Source: CAZSMK01 sp964608095
GTDB taxonomy: Bacteria > Sumerlaeota > Sumerlaeia > MWCT01 > JAGHBZ01
Assembly (NCBI GenBank): GCA_964608095.1
Contig: CAZSMK010000081.1
Coordinates: 1 to 64,000, forward strand
Length of the DNA: 64,000 bases
Direction: 5' to 3'
The notes below the pieces were generated by a model. It searched no databases. It was given only the letters and a program-made list of their open reading frames with translations, and was not told the DNA's origin. Positions 1 to 8,927 of this stretch are shown here, piece after piece (position 1 is the first letter of the stretch; every line of letters begins with the position of its first letter). The position numbers were made by a program, and so were the translations under genes.

Positions 1-304
1 TACCGTGGCTCTTCAATTTTAAACTCGACTTTCGTTTTAAATGACTCGTGGTGTCAAATTAATTACCCCTTAAAAATCTCTGCTCAAGAGGGGATTTTAA
101 ATTCGCCACGGCGCATCTTCGATTGAAGTGATACACATCCGCCTTTGATTCATCACTGGTACGCCAGGAACTATAAAAACATATACGCAACGCAATCTTG
201 TCGCATGCTTGATTTTCACAAAAAATAGATTGACAGGTATAAGAAAGTTGCACTATAATCTCTATCAATACAATAGCAATAATAGACTTTTGGAGACATT
301 TACG
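1..304. other. intergenic region upstream of the rrf2 operon
   Basis: No convincing gene. A weak AT-rich inverted repeat (about 70-98, TTAAAAATC against GATTTTAAA) is visible, and the right part holds the rrf2 promoter. The open frame on the minus strand here overlaps that promoter and the start of rrf2 and has no family resemblance. Confidence 0.6.
230..259 (+). promoter_or_regulatory. sigma70-type promoter of the sulfur operon
   Basis: TTGACA at 230-235 and TATAAT at 254-259 are both perfect consensus hexamers, separated by 18 bases. Transcription would start near 266, giving a leader of about 40 bases before the rrf2 start at 305. It is the best promoter I see in the window. An Rrf2 repressor commonly binds at its own promoter, so autoregulation here is likely but inferred. 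Confidence 0.8.
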
Positions 305-748
305 ATGATTCGAATCTCGACAAAAGGACGTTATGGAGTTCGCCTTATGCTCGATCTTGCCTTGCACTATGGCGAAGGTCCTATTCTATTGCGTGAAGTC
401 GCTGAGCGACAGCGCGTCTCGGAAAAATATCTCGGGCAATTGATTATCCCCCTGAAAACTGCGGGACTTTTGTTTTCCAGCCGGGGAGCTCACGGGGGTT
501 ATTTACTGTCAAAACCGCCGGAAAAAATAACCCTTAAAAATATCGTGGAAACACTCGAGGGGACGATTTCTCTTGTAGAATGCGTTCAGGCTCCTGAGAT
601 TTGCAACTTATCAAGCGAATGTGCCGTGCGAGATGTGTGGGCTGCAGTAGGTAAAGAAGTCGCTGATTACCTCGACTCCATTACGCTTGCCGACATGGTT
701 AAACTGGAAAAGAAAAAAAGGAGAACCGCCGGGGCATCGAAAAAGTAA
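305..748 (+). CDS. Rrf2/IscR-family transcriptional regulator
   Basis: Small winged-helix repressor of the Rrf2 family, 147 residues. The N-terminus (IRISTKGRYGVRLMLDLA) and the wing region (SSRGAHGGYLLSKP) are family hallmarks. Three cysteines, C93, C100 and C106 (spacing x6, x5), match the position of the [2Fe-2S] ligands of IscR, although IscR spacing is slightly different. The open frame extends 32 codons upstream, but the ATG at 305 is preceded by TGGAG at 291-295 and matches the family start, and the upstream part would cover the promoter. It is followed after 2 bases by cysK, so it probably controls the sulfur genes in response to Fe-S or cysteine status; that role is inferred from context. 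Confidence 0.92.
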   Translation: MIRISTKGRYGVRLMLDLALHYGEGPILLREVAERQRVSEKYLGQLIIPLKTAGLLFSSRGAHGGYLLSKPPEKITLKNIVETLEGTISLVECVQAPEICNLSSECAVRDVWAAVGKEVADYLDSITLADMVKLEKKKRRTAGASKK

Positions 749-750
749 CC

Positions 751-1680
751 ATGAAGATTGCACAAAATATCACCGGCTTAATCGGGAATACACCCCTGGT
801 ATATCTCAACAGGGTGACCGATGGCGCTGGTGCGCGAATTGCGGCAAAACTCGAATTCTTCAATCCGTGCTCCAGTGTAAAAGACCGCATCGCTCTTGGC
901 ATGATCGAGGATGCGGAACGGCGCGGATTACTCAATGAGGATACCGTCATCATAGAACCGACAAGTGGTAACACCGGCATAGGTCTTGCCTGTGTGTGTG
1001 CAGCAAAGGGATATCGTCTTATCCTGACGATGCCCGAATCTATGTCAGAGGAACGGCGCAAGATTCTCCGTGCACTGGGCGCCGAACTTGTTCTGACACC
1101 CGGAGAAAAGGGAATGGAAGGCGCGGTCGAACATGCAGCCGCGCTCGCAGAGACGACACCTAATACGATTGTATTACAGCAGTTCAAAAACCCTGCAAAT
1201 CCCAAAAGCCATAAGGAAACGACCGCAGAAGAAATCTGGCGAGCCACCGATGGGAAGATCGACATTTTTGTTGCAGGCGTAGGAACAGGAGGAACCATCA
1301 CCGGCGTAGCCGAAGCGCTCAAACCAAGGAAAGCCGCATTACACGTTATCGGCGTCGAGCCGGCTGATTCTCCCGTCCTCTCCGGCGGAACAAAAGGTCC
1401 TCACAAGATTCAGGGTATAGGCGCGGGATTTATCCCTGAAGTGCTTCGTCTTGATCTAATTGATGAAATCATACGGGTATCCAACGAGGACGCAATGTGT
1501 ACATCCCGTCGGCTGGCAAGCGAAGAGGGCATCTTTGCAGGCATATCGTCCGGCGCCGCCGTATGGGCTGCGGTGCAGGTTGCAATGAGACCCGAAAATG
1601 AAAACAATCTTATCGTTGTCCTTTTACCGGACACGGGAGAACGTTATCTTTCAACAGAGCTCTTCAAGGATATCGGGTAG
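751..1680 (+). CDS. cysK: cysteine synthase (O-acetylserine sulfhydrylase)
   Basis: PLP enzyme that makes L-cysteine from O-acetylserine and sulfide in the cytoplasm. 309 residues, normal for CysK. The PLP lysine is K44 in SSVKDR; the substrate loop PTSGNTG is at 70-76; the phosphate-binding glycine loop GTGGT is at 178-182. It starts 2 bases after rrf2, so the two are co-transcribed. The close relative cystathionine beta-synthase is less likely because there is no C-terminal CBS or extra domain and the following genes make homocysteine directly from sulfide. Confidence 0.93.
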   Translation: MKIAQNITGLIGNTPLVYLNRVTDGAGARIAAKLEFFNPCSSVKDRIALGMIEDAERRGLLNEDTVIIEPTSGNTGIGLACVCAAKGYRLILTMPESMSEERRKILRALGAELVLTPGEKGMEGAVEHAAALAETTPNTIVLQQFKNPANPKSHKETTAEEIWRATDGKIDIFVAGVGTGGTITGVAEALKPRKAALHVIGVEPADSPVLSGGTKGPHKIQGIGAGFIPEVLRLDLIDEIIRVSNEDAMCTSRRLASEEGIFAGISSGAAVWAAVQVAMRPENENNLIVVLLPDTGERYLSTELFKDIG

Positions 1681-1723
1681 GGGAGCGCACTTTTTATTCT
1701 TGTATGGGAAAGGGTGATTAGCT

Positions 1724-2932
1724 ATGCCAAAGACGATTGGAGAAATTAATCGGAAAATCAGAGAGGGAAAAGTAACAGTAGTCACCGCTGAGGAAATGAT
1801 CGGCATTGTGGATGCTAATGGAGCAAAGAAGGCGGCTGAATTAGTCGATGTTGTTACCACGGGCACGTTCGGTCCCATGTGTTCGTCCGGAGCGTACTTG
1901 AACCTCGGCCATACAAAACCGAAAATCAAAATCGGCGGCGGACATGCATACATGAACGATGTTCCAGTCTTTACCGGTTTTGCCGCTGTTGATATTCTTA
2001 TCGGTGCGACAAGCCTACCCGACAATGATCCCGGAAACCGTGACTTCCCCGGAAAGTTTCTATACGGCGGCGCACACCTCATTGAAGACCTGGTGAACAA
2101 AAATGACGTGACACTCAGGGTAACCGCCTATGGGACGGATTGTTATCCACGCACTCACCTGAATACCTACATTAATCTCAACGATGTCAACGAAGCAGTG
2201 TTATTCAATCCCCGAAACGCATACCAGAATTATAACGTGGCAGTAAATCTCTCGGATAAAACAATCTATACTTATATGGGCGTATTGAAACCCACCCTCG
2301 GTAACGTGAATTACTCCAGTGCAGGGCAGCTTTCTCCACTTCTCAACGATCCCTATTACAGGACTATTGGAATCGGTACGAGAATTTTCCTTGGTGGAGG
2401 AATAGGGTATGTCAACTGGTGGGGGACACAACATAATCCCGGAGTAAAAAGAACAGACAATGGTGTCCCTGCCGTCCCTGCAGGGACGCTTGCCGTTATC
2501 GGCGATTTGAAACAAATGTCCGGGAAATGGCTTCGGGGCGCTTCAATGATAGGTTACGGTGTCACCCTTTGTGTGGGCATTGGTATCCCTATTCCTATTC
2601 TCGATCCGGAAATCGCTCGATTCACCGCGGTTCGTGATAGCGAAATCCTCACCCAGATCGTCGATTATAGCAAAGATTATCCTCAGGGTACCGGAAAAGT
2701 CATGGGGACGATTGATTATGCAAGTTTGAAAAGCGGACGGATTACCATAAACAATCAGGAAGTCCCCACCGGCTCTCTCTCGAGCTATAGCGGAGCGCGT
2801 GAAATCGCACTCACTTTGAAAAAGTGGATTGAATCCGCAAAATTTACTTTGACCGAACCGATTGAACACTTGCCATCTCACGATTCCGGATATGCCTTGA
2901 AGGGAATGAAGATTAGAGAGATAAAAGGGTGA
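1724..2932 (+). CDS. HcyBio (DUF39) homocysteine biosynthesis protein
   Basis: Member of the DUF39/HcyBio family (archaeal relative MA1821), required in methanogens and some sulfate reducers for homocysteine synthesis from aspartate semialdehyde and sulfide, bypassing O-acyl-homoserine. 402 residues, no membrane segments. Conserved cysteines are visible: C53 in FGPMCSSG and C140 in GTDCYPRTH, plus one in the glycine-rich stretch TLCVGIGIP. The partner ferredoxin follows 16 bases downstream, the same pairing as in methanogens. Context with cysK and an Rrf2 regulator makes a sulfide assimilation operon. The family assignment is firm; the exact chemistry in this organism is inferred. Confidence 0.88.
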   Translation: MPKTIGEINRKIREGKVTVVTAEEMIGIVDANGAKKAAELVDVVTTGTFGPMCSSGAYLNLGHTKPKIKIGGGHAYMNDVPVFTGFAAVDILIGATSLPDNDPGNRDFPGKFLYGGAHLIEDLVNKNDVTLRVTAYGTDCYPRTHLNTYINLNDVNEAVLFNPRNAYQNYNVAVNLSDKTIYTYMGVLKPTLGNVNYSSAGQLSPLLNDPYYRTIGIGTRIFLGGGIGYVNWWGTQHNPGVKRTDNGVPAVPAGTLAVIGDLKQMSGKWLRGASMIGYGVTLCVGIGIPIPILDPEIARFTAVRDSEILTQIVDYSKDYPQGTGKVMGTIDYASLKSGRITINNQEVPTGSLSSYSGAREIALTLKKWIESAKFTLTEPIEHLPSHDSGYALKGMKIREIKG

Positions 2933-2948
2933 AAGAGAGGTGCGCGAC

Positions 2949-3356
2949 ATGATTGCCAAGAAAGTCGTATTAACATTTCCAAGACATTTAGTCGACAAAC
3001 CAATCATCTATCGCCTGGCTAAAGAGTATGAACTCGAATTCAACATTCTCAAGGCGGCGGTCACACAGGATGAAGAGGGATTGCTTATACTCGAATTAAA
3101 GGGTTCAGAAGACAAGTATAAAGAAGGAATAGAATATCTCGAGAAAATCGGTGTTGTTATTCAGCCTCTCTCCAAGGATGTGGTGCTGATCGAGGAAAAA
3201 TGCACATCGTGTGGAGCATGTGTGCCGCATTGTCCATCCGGTGCATTAGTATTCGATGAAGAAACGCGCCGTGTCGTTTATCTTGACGAAAAATGTATCG
3301 CCTGTGAAGTGTGTGTCAGAATTTGTCCCTATAAAGCCATGGAAATAAGATGGTGA
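2949..3356 (+). CDS. NIL-domain 4Fe-4S ferredoxin, partner of HcyBio
   Basis: 135 residues: an N-terminal NIL domain (about 1-75), the small fold also found on methionine ABC importers, then two [4Fe-4S] motifs, CTSCGACVPHCP and CIACEVCVRICP. It corresponds to archaeal MA1822, which works with the DUF39 protein in homocysteine synthesis, presumably supplying electrons. A GTG at 2940 is in frame, but the AGAGAGG stretch at 2934-2940 would then overlap the start codon; it is correctly spaced for the ATG at 2949, which I chose. Confidence 0.88.
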   Translation: MIAKKVVLTFPRHLVDKPIIYRLAKEYELEFNILKAAVTQDEEGLLILELKGSEDKYKEGIEYLEKIGVVIQPLSKDVVLIEEKCTSCGACVPHCPSGALVFDEETRRVVYLDEKCIACEVCVRICPYKAMEIRW

Positions 3357-3429
3357 GTGGCTCTTACTGAACGGGGAATCTTTTTTTATAATTTCAGTCG
3401 CCCAAAAGAACAGATATACGATTTGCATA

Positions 3430-4491
3430 ATGATAAGTATAGTACTTGAAATACTAAACGAGAGTTGGGTATTACTGCTCGAGATGGCGCCCTATTTGCT
3501 CTTTGGATTGATCGTTGCCGGCATTTTGCATGGTTTTTTGCCCTCTCGAAATATTTACACCCATCTTGCCGGACGCAAGGTTAGTTCTGTTGTAAAGGCA
3601 TCCCTTGTCGGAATTCCACTTCCCCTGTGCTCCTGTAGCGTCATTCCTGTTGCGGCACATCTTCAAAAACAAGGCGCGGGAAAGGGCTCGGTGTTATCTT
3701 TTCTTATCTCCACGCCTACGTCAGGGGTTGATTCCATTCTTGCTACCTATTCGCTTATGGGGTGGCTTTTTACCATAATGAGAATTATCGCTTCCTTCTT
3801 CTCCGGTATTTTCGCAGGGGTTCTTGCCAATCTTCTCGATCACGACACCACACCGATGAACAATCGCGTGGTTGACAAATGTGTGATGTGCGATATCGAC
3901 GAGCCGCATTCACATGCCTTCTCCGAGAAACTACGTTGGATGACAAACTATGCCTTCCACGACTTGGTAAAAGATATAGGGATTTGGCTCCTGATCGGGA
4001 TTCTCATCGGGGGGATTATATCGTATGTTCTCCCTGAAGAATTTGGCGCTCGATATCTCGGCAATCCGCTCTTAGCCTATGCTTTAATGCTCTTGATTGG
4101 AACTCCTCTTTATGTGTGTGCAACTGCATCCATACCTATTGCCGCTTCATTAATTCTAAAAGGACTGACACCCGGCGCAGCGCTCGTTTTTCTTTTTGTC
4201 GGTCCCGCGACAAATACCACTACCCTTGCCATAGTTGGAAAACTACTCGGCCGCAAATCGCTCGCTATTTATCTTATCGCCATATTATTTGCCGCGTTGG
4301 GCTTTGGATTTCTGCTCGATCTTGTCTGGACGCAAGCAGGGGAAGACCTTGCCCTTATTACGGGTGAGAAGGAACTAATCCCCATGGCGCTTAAAATCTC
4401 AGCGGCTTTTATACTTGTTTTTCTGATCGCACGAGTCATTATTATCGATTGTGCGAAAAACCATACATACAAAGAATGCACGCATTGTTGA
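3430..4491 (+). CDS. predicted permease, SO_0444-like Cu/Zn efflux family (DUF318)
   Basis: Inner-membrane permease, 353 residues, about eight to ten membrane segments in two homologous halves. The signature PLPLCSCSVIP followed by SFLISTPTSGVDS is typical of the DUF318/ArsP-like permeases and closest to the subgroup annotated as SO_0444-family Cu/Zn efflux transporters. A cytoplasmic loop near the middle holds KCVMCDIDEPHSH and the tail ends CTHC, both plausible metal ligands. It lies 73 bases after the ferredoxin and may be read with the sulfur operon. The substrate (copper, zinc, arsenical) cannot be fixed from sequence. Confidence 0.8.
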   Translation: MISIVLEILNESWVLLLEMAPYLLFGLIVAGILHGFLPSRNIYTHLAGRKVSSVVKASLVGIPLPLCSCSVIPVAAHLQKQGAGKGSVLSFLISTPTSGVDSILATYSLMGWLFTIMRIIASFFSGIFAGVLANLLDHDTTPMNNRVVDKCVMCDIDEPHSHAFSEKLRWMTNYAFHDLVKDIGIWLLIGILIGGIISYVLPEEFGARYLGNPLLAYALMLLIGTPLYVCATASIPIAASLILKGLTPGAALVFLFVGPATNTTTLAIVGKLLGRKSLAIYLIAILFAALGFGFLLDLVWTQAGEDLALITGEKELIPMALKISAAFILVFLIARVIIIDCAKNHTYKECTHC

Positions 4492-4628
4492 CTTCTTTCT
4501 CGCTGGAGGGTTGAGATAATGCACCGATTTCTCAGTTCTCTATTGACAACGGCGGGATATAAATTCTGAAATATCTTTACACGGATAAAAATACGTTCTA
4601 TTAAAAAAGGCATTGCGAGGTGAGGAGC

Positions 4629-5489
4629 ATGCATCTTTTTACTTTTAAGTTTAAAGATACGCCCTTGAGGGCTTGTTATGCCGGTGTAGTCAAAGATGGA
4701 ACACACTTTAAAGTCGAAATATACCCCGGTAGACCCGACCCCGTAAAGGAACTCATAGTCACTTCCAAAGCGGAGCCTGACGCTTTAGAACGATTACTCA
4801 ATGACGCCCCTACGGAAACGCTTGACCTTGAACAGATCATCTTCCAACCGCCTGTCCTCACATCACAGAAGATTATCTGTGTGGGTCTCAATTATCGAGA
4901 CCATGCCCGTGAAGGCAGACACAAGATACCCTCCAGACCGATTATATTTTCAAAATTTCCTACCGCGCTCACCGGGCATAAAAACGACGTTCCTCTACCT
5001 TTGACCAGCAACCAGGTAGATTTTGAAGGCGAACTCGCCGTGTATATAGGTAGAAAGACCAAGCGAATCCGCAGCTCCGACGCATTCATACATGTCGCCG
5101 GATATACGGTTTTTAACGATGTGAGTGCGCGCGATTTTCAATTCAACGATGGTCAGTGGATTCGTGGAAAAAGTTGCGATTCCTTCGCACCTGTCGGGCC
5201 TTACCTCATTACGGCTGATGAAATCCCTGATCCCCATTCTCTCGGCATCAAGACCTTTGTAAACGGAACAAAAATGCAGGATTCGACAACAGCAAACCTC
5301 ATCTTCGATATACCTACTTTAATCGAATTTATATCACAGGAGATTACGTTATTGCCCGGAGATATTATCGCAACCGGTACACCGTCCGGCGTTGGTTGTT
5401 ATAGAATACCACCTGTATTCCTGAAAAAGAACGATATAGTGAGTATTTCTATTGATTCGATCGGAGTATTAGAAAACCGCTTTGTCTGA
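4629..5489 (+). CDS. fumarylacetoacetate hydrolase family protein
   Basis: Cytoplasmic FAH-fold hydrolase or decarboxylase, 286 residues. N-terminal domain of about 80 residues, then the catalytic domain beginning KIICVGLNYRDHA. Metal ligands are E133 and E135 in DFEGELAVY and D164 in NDVSARD; the end carries the usual ATGTPSGVG loop. GAGGTGA at 4617-4623 is a near-perfect ribosome binding site for the ATG at 4629, so the in-frame GTG at 4620, which lies inside that site, is rejected. Members act on fumarylpyruvate, acylpyruvates, oxaloacetate or 2-hydroxyhepta-2,4-diene-1,7-dioate; the neighbours do not say which. Confidence 0.87.
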   Translation: MHLFTFKFKDTPLRACYAGVVKDGTHFKVEIYPGRPDPVKELIVTSKAEPDALERLLNDAPTETLDLEQIIFQPPVLTSQKIICVGLNYRDHAREGRHKIPSRPIIFSKFPTALTGHKNDVPLPLTSNQVDFEGELAVYIGRKTKRIRSSDAFIHVAGYTVFNDVSARDFQFNDGQWIRGKSCDSFAPVGPYLITADEIPDPHSLGIKTFVNGTKMQDSTTANLIFDIPTLIEFISQEITLLPGDIIATGTPSGVGCYRIPPVFLKKNDIVSISIDSIGVLENRFV

Positions 5490-5595
5490 ACTTCCCTTCT
5501 TATCCCTCAACCAACTTCTTTTATTACAAAAGGTTGCAGTGTGCCAGGAGATTTGATAAGAAGATGCTTTATTAAATTCAGGAGAACTCACTGGA

Positions 5596-6978
5596 TTGAA
5601 AATACTGATTCTGACAACTGAGCCCCTGCCCTATCCGGGCCAGATTGCCACAGGCGCAGGTTTGCGAGCGTGGCAACTGGCGCGCGGTTTGGAGTCTGTC
5701 GGATTCTCCGATGTCCATCTTGCAATGCCCATTAATTTTCGCGAACATGCCTCCGATAACGCAAATATCCCTGAACAATCCTGTTTTCATCGTAACAAGA
5801 TTAATGAGTTCCTCCATAATGTCAAACCTGATCTTCTCATCGTTCAGCATTGGGGATTGCTAAAAGACATAGATTATGTCGATTGTCCACTCGTTATTGA
5901 TCTTGCGGGCCCTCATTTGTTAGAACGTTTCTATTGGGGGGAATCAGACCTCACAGAGACAATAGATGAAAAAGTCAGGGCTTTACGGAAGGCTGATTTT
6001 GTTATCTGTGGCAGTCAACGTCAACGCTATTATTTCCTCCCGTTCCTTATTAAGGCGGGCTTTGAACCCCTTCCGTCGCTCTTGCCGGTCATCCCATTTT
6101 CGGTAAATCCCGATCTCCCTGAATCGTCGCTTGAAAGGGCGTTTGATTCTTTTGTCTACGGAGGTATGCTGCTGCCATGGCAAAATCCCGAGGAGCCGCT
6201 CAAGTGCCTTATCGAGGTACTGGAACAAAAGGGTAGGGGAGTCCTCCATTTCTATGGAGGGCCTCATCCACTGGGGGATATATCGGGTGGAAAGTTCTTG
6301 TCATTGCTTGAGTTGCTCCAACAACATCGCAGGGTGAATATTCATCGATTGATCCCCTTCGACGAACTTAAAAGGGAATTTTCAACGTATGGCGTTGCGC
6401 TCGACGTTATGGAACAAAATTTCGAACGTGAACTGGCTTCGACTACGAGAACCCTCATCTATTTATGGTGCGGCTTACCGATCATTCATCACAACTACAC
6501 CGATCTTGCGCCCTACATCGAATACTATGAAGCCGGCTGGGTTGTTTCATACAACGATGCGAATGCGTTAAAGGCGATAATAGAAACCATCCTTGATAAT
6601 CCGGGAGAGGTTCGTCGACGAAGCAAAAACGCACGAAACTTGATCCGTGACCATTTTACATGGGATAAAACCGTCGTTCCACTTGCACGTTTTTGTCGCG
6701 AACCTGAATTTCGAAAAGGAAAAGAACAAATCGCATTGAAATCGGAAACCACCGAACTCCAGCTAAAACGCGCGAAAACAAAATTACAGGACTGTCAGAA
6801 AGAATTGGCGACTCTCAAAGGAAAAAAAATATTCAAACTCTATCAGCGTTTCAGTTCTTTTTCCTTTATCTTTATACCCTTTTTTTTCCTTGGGGGATAT
6901 TGTATCAGTCTTCTTATGCTGATCCTATTCGCTCTCAATGATATATTTTCACCTTTTGCGAGAAGGTCAAAACAATAA
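5596..6978 (+). CDS. glycosyltransferase-like protein with C-terminal membrane anchor
   Basis: 460 residues. Starts with a Rossmann-like KILILTTEPLPYPGQ and has a GT4-like C-terminal half (a FVYGG strand near 180 and HFTWDKTVVPL near 355), followed by a charged helix (about 375-410) and one or two hydrophobic segments (FIFIPFFFLGGYCISLLMLILF) near the end. It is therefore probably a membrane-attached glycosyltransferase of surface polysaccharide synthesis. The start is TTG at 5596 with GGAG at 5581-5584; no in-frame ATG nearby gives a better N-terminus. Its stop codon overlaps the lnt start by one base (TAATG), indicating translational coupling. Confidence 0.75.
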   Translation: MKILILTTEPLPYPGQIATGAGLRAWQLARGLESVGFSDVHLAMPINFREHASDNANIPEQSCFHRNKINEFLHNVKPDLLIVQHWGLLKDIDYVDCPLVIDLAGPHLLERFYWGESDLTETIDEKVRALRKADFVICGSQRQRYYFLPFLIKAGFEPLPSLLPVIPFSVNPDLPESSLERAFDSFVYGGMLLPWQNPEEPLKCLIEVLEQKGRGVLHFYGGPHPLGDISGGKFLSLLELLQQHRRVNIHRLIPFDELKREFSTYGVALDVMEQNFERELASTTRTLIYLWCGLPIIHHNYTDLAPYIEYYEAGWVVSYNDANALKAIIETILDNPGEVRRRSKNARNLIRDHFTWDKTVVPLARFCREPEFRKGKEQIALKSETTELQLKRAKTKLQDCQKELATLKGKKIFKLYQRFSSFSFIFIPFFFLGGYCISLLMLILFALNDIFSPFARRSKQ

Positions 6979-8591
6979 TGAAACAAGAAAGCAAACTCAG
7001 GCACTATTTCCCGACACGAGCGGAGATCGCCATGGATAAGTGGCGAATTCTTGGCGTTGTCGTTAGCGGCACATTGTTACGTTTCGCATTTCCTCGTTTT
7101 GATATCTGGTGCGTCGCATGGATAGCGCCTTCCATTTTCTTCTATTCACTCCTCAACCTTTCTGTAAAACGTGCCTTCTGGATAGGATGGCTTTTCGGAT
7201 TTTGTTTTTACTACTGCACTATCTCATGGCTCAATACGCTTACTGCGTTCAATTCGTTTGTCCCAATAGGAATATTTCTTTTAGGAATAGCAATGGGGTT
7301 GTTCGTCGCCGTATTTGCTGTTGTCAACGGTCTCTTCGAGAAAAAAATGCCCCGCTTCAGGCTTTTCTATACTCCCGCTCTCTGGAGCATCTTCGAGTTT
7401 GCTCGTTCTCTGGGTCCTTTCGGCTTTGCGTGGGCTTATCTCGGTCACACTCATTATACAGTCCTTCCCTTCATTCAAATCTCCGCATTAACCGGCGTGT
7501 ATGGCGTATCCTTTATCATTGCCACGGCGAATGTCGCCATCGCCCTCCTGATACTCCATTTCAGCGCTAAAAAGAAAGCCTTCGAACATTCATCACCTCC
7601 CGTTCTTGGCATGGTGATTGCGCTTGTCCTTATCGCGCTCAATATCTTCTATGGCACACAGGCTATGAAAAAAACATATAGCAATGGCGCACCCGTCACC
7701 ATAGGTATAGTGCAGCCGAATGTTCCGCAGGAAGTGAAAATGGAGAGTTACGCCTCGCCCGATGCAAAGATACGAGAGAAGCTTCAATTACGGCTCTTAC
7801 AGGAGCTTGCGGAACTTGTCATCTCGCTAAAGGGAAAAGCCGAACTTATAGTATGCCCTGAAACGGCGGTGAGCGATCCCTTCTTTTCCATCAATGAGCC
7901 ATTAAAAGAGTTTATGGTAAAACTTGCACGAGAGGCAAACACGCCTATTTTGTTCGGATCTGATTATACCGTTCTTTCGGAAGACGAACAATCCCTCGAG
8001 GAAATATACAATAGTACATGGCTGGTTGAACCGGATTCGGGATTGTCGAAAAAGATTTATCATAAAATAAATCTTGTCCCTTTTGGAGAGTACGTTCCTT
8101 TCAGTACTGTTATCCCGTTTCTGCAGGAGTCCATTGTCCAGATAGGAAATTTTGACGCCGGACGCGAGTCAGTGGTCTTCACATTAAAGGATAACGCGGA
8201 GTTTGGCGTTCTTATTTGTTTCGAATCAAGTAGTTCACGGCTTGCACGGCAACTGGTGAAAAACGGCGCTGAATTCCTCGCCGTTCTCACCAATGACGCA
8301 TGGTATGGGGACTCTTCCGGCGCGTACCAACATTTTGCACTATCCATCTTTCGCGCCATAGAATTTCGTAGACCCGTAGTCAGGAGTGCAAACACCGGCA
8401 TATCCGCATTTATATCGCCTACGGGTAAAATCATGAAATCTCTTCCGCTCGGTATGCAGGGAACCATCAGGGCTGAAATCCAGCCGTCCAGGGCAGAAAC
8501 TTTTTACGCTCGATACTCGGATATATTTATCCTGATTCTCTTCCTTCTCCTGATTATGATGACCCTGGGACGATACACCATTTTCAGATAG
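6978..8591 (+). CDS. lnt: apolipoprotein N-acyltransferase
   Basis: Inner-membrane enzyme that adds the third acyl chain to the N-terminal cysteine of lipoproteins. 537 residues: about seven membrane segments (roughly residues 15-230), a nitrilase-fold periplasmic domain, and a C-terminal membrane segment. The Glu-Lys-Cys triad is intact: E295 in VCPETAVSD, K363 in YHKINLVPFGEYVP and C414 in LICFESS. It follows the glycosyltransferase with a one-base overlap. The window holds at least three lipobox proteins that would be its substrates. Confidence 0.93.
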   Translation: MKQESKLRHYFPTRAEIAMDKWRILGVVVSGTLLRFAFPRFDIWCVAWIAPSIFFYSLLNLSVKRAFWIGWLFGFCFYYCTISWLNTLTAFNSFVPIGIFLLGIAMGLFVAVFAVVNGLFEKKMPRFRLFYTPALWSIFEFARSLGPFGFAWAYLGHTHYTVLPFIQISALTGVYGVSFIIATANVAIALLILHFSAKKKAFEHSSPPVLGMVIALVLIALNIFYGTQAMKKTYSNGAPVTIGIVQPNVPQEVKMESYASPDAKIREKLQLRLLQELAELVISLKGKAELIVCPETAVSDPFFSINEPLKEFMVKLAREANTPILFGSDYTVLSEDEQSLEEIYNSTWLVEPDSGLSKKIYHKINLVPFGEYVPFSTVIPFLQESIVQIGNFDAGRESVVFTLKDNAEFGVLICFESSSSRLARQLVKNGAEFLAVLTNDAWYGDSSGAYQHFALSIFRAIEFRRPVVRSANTGISAFISPTGKIMKSLPLGMQGTIRAEIQPSRAETFYARYSDIFILILFLLLIMMTLGRYTIFR

Positions 8592-8748
8592 TGCGGCAGC
8601 CAACTCCAAAACGACCCAATCAGGAAGTGCTTCTTCGACACACTCGCCCAATCCATCTTTGATAACCCCATGTATTGAACATGCCGAATCTCTTGTCAAT
8701 GCTACGTTGGCTTATACAGGGCGTGGAAATCTTTTGCCTAAAATAATA

Positions 8749-8789
8749 GTTGGGGCACGGCTAAGTCCGGAACATAGCCACGCCCCAAC
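8749..8789. repeat. 13-bp-pair hairpin between convergent genes
   Basis: GTTGGGGC (8749-8756) pairs perfectly with GCCCCAAC (8782-8789); after a 2x2 mismatch (AC/AC) GGCTA (8759-8763) pairs with TAGCC (8775-8779), leaving an 11-base loop. There is no T run on either side, so it is not a standard intrinsic terminator, although its position between convergent genes suggests a role at transcript ends. Confidence 0.6.
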
Positions 8790-8807
8790 CAGTTGAGGGG
8801 GGATGTA

Positions 8808-8927
8808 GGATTTTTAAAGGGGGTCTTTATTCGTTTCCCTTTTTATCTTCTCTTTTTAAGAACGCTCACTCTCGTAGTCTTTACGTTCTAATTCTACCTC
8901 TTGCGTTCTTTACCCCTCTTAAAAACC
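8808..8927. repeat. nested inverted repeat, possible structured RNA
   Basis: Outer arms 8808-8824 and 8912-8927 form about 15 pairs with one bulge and one mismatch. A perfect 8-bp inner stem, AAGAACGC (8858-8865) with GCGTTCTT (8903-8910), sits directly inside the right outer arm. The left arm is followed by 33 pyrimidine-rich bases. No coding potential is seen. It could be a structured 3' end or a small RNA. Confidence 0.4.

Noticed and set aside
59..367. 102-codon minus-strand frame at the left edge
   Set aside because: Covers the consensus promoter and start of rrf2; no ribosome site or resemblance.
699..1322. 207-codon open frame on the minus strand
   Set aside because: Antisense to rrf2 end and cysK, which are certain; serine/proline-rich shadow composition and no family.
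8340..8699. 119-codon minus-strand frame over the lnt end
   Set aside because: Most of it is antisense to lnt; the remainder has no recognisable family.
8863..8876. 14-base sequence CGCTCACTCTCGTA shared with 11871-11884
   Set aside because: A few 14-base matches are expected by chance in 64 kb; similarity does not extend on either side.
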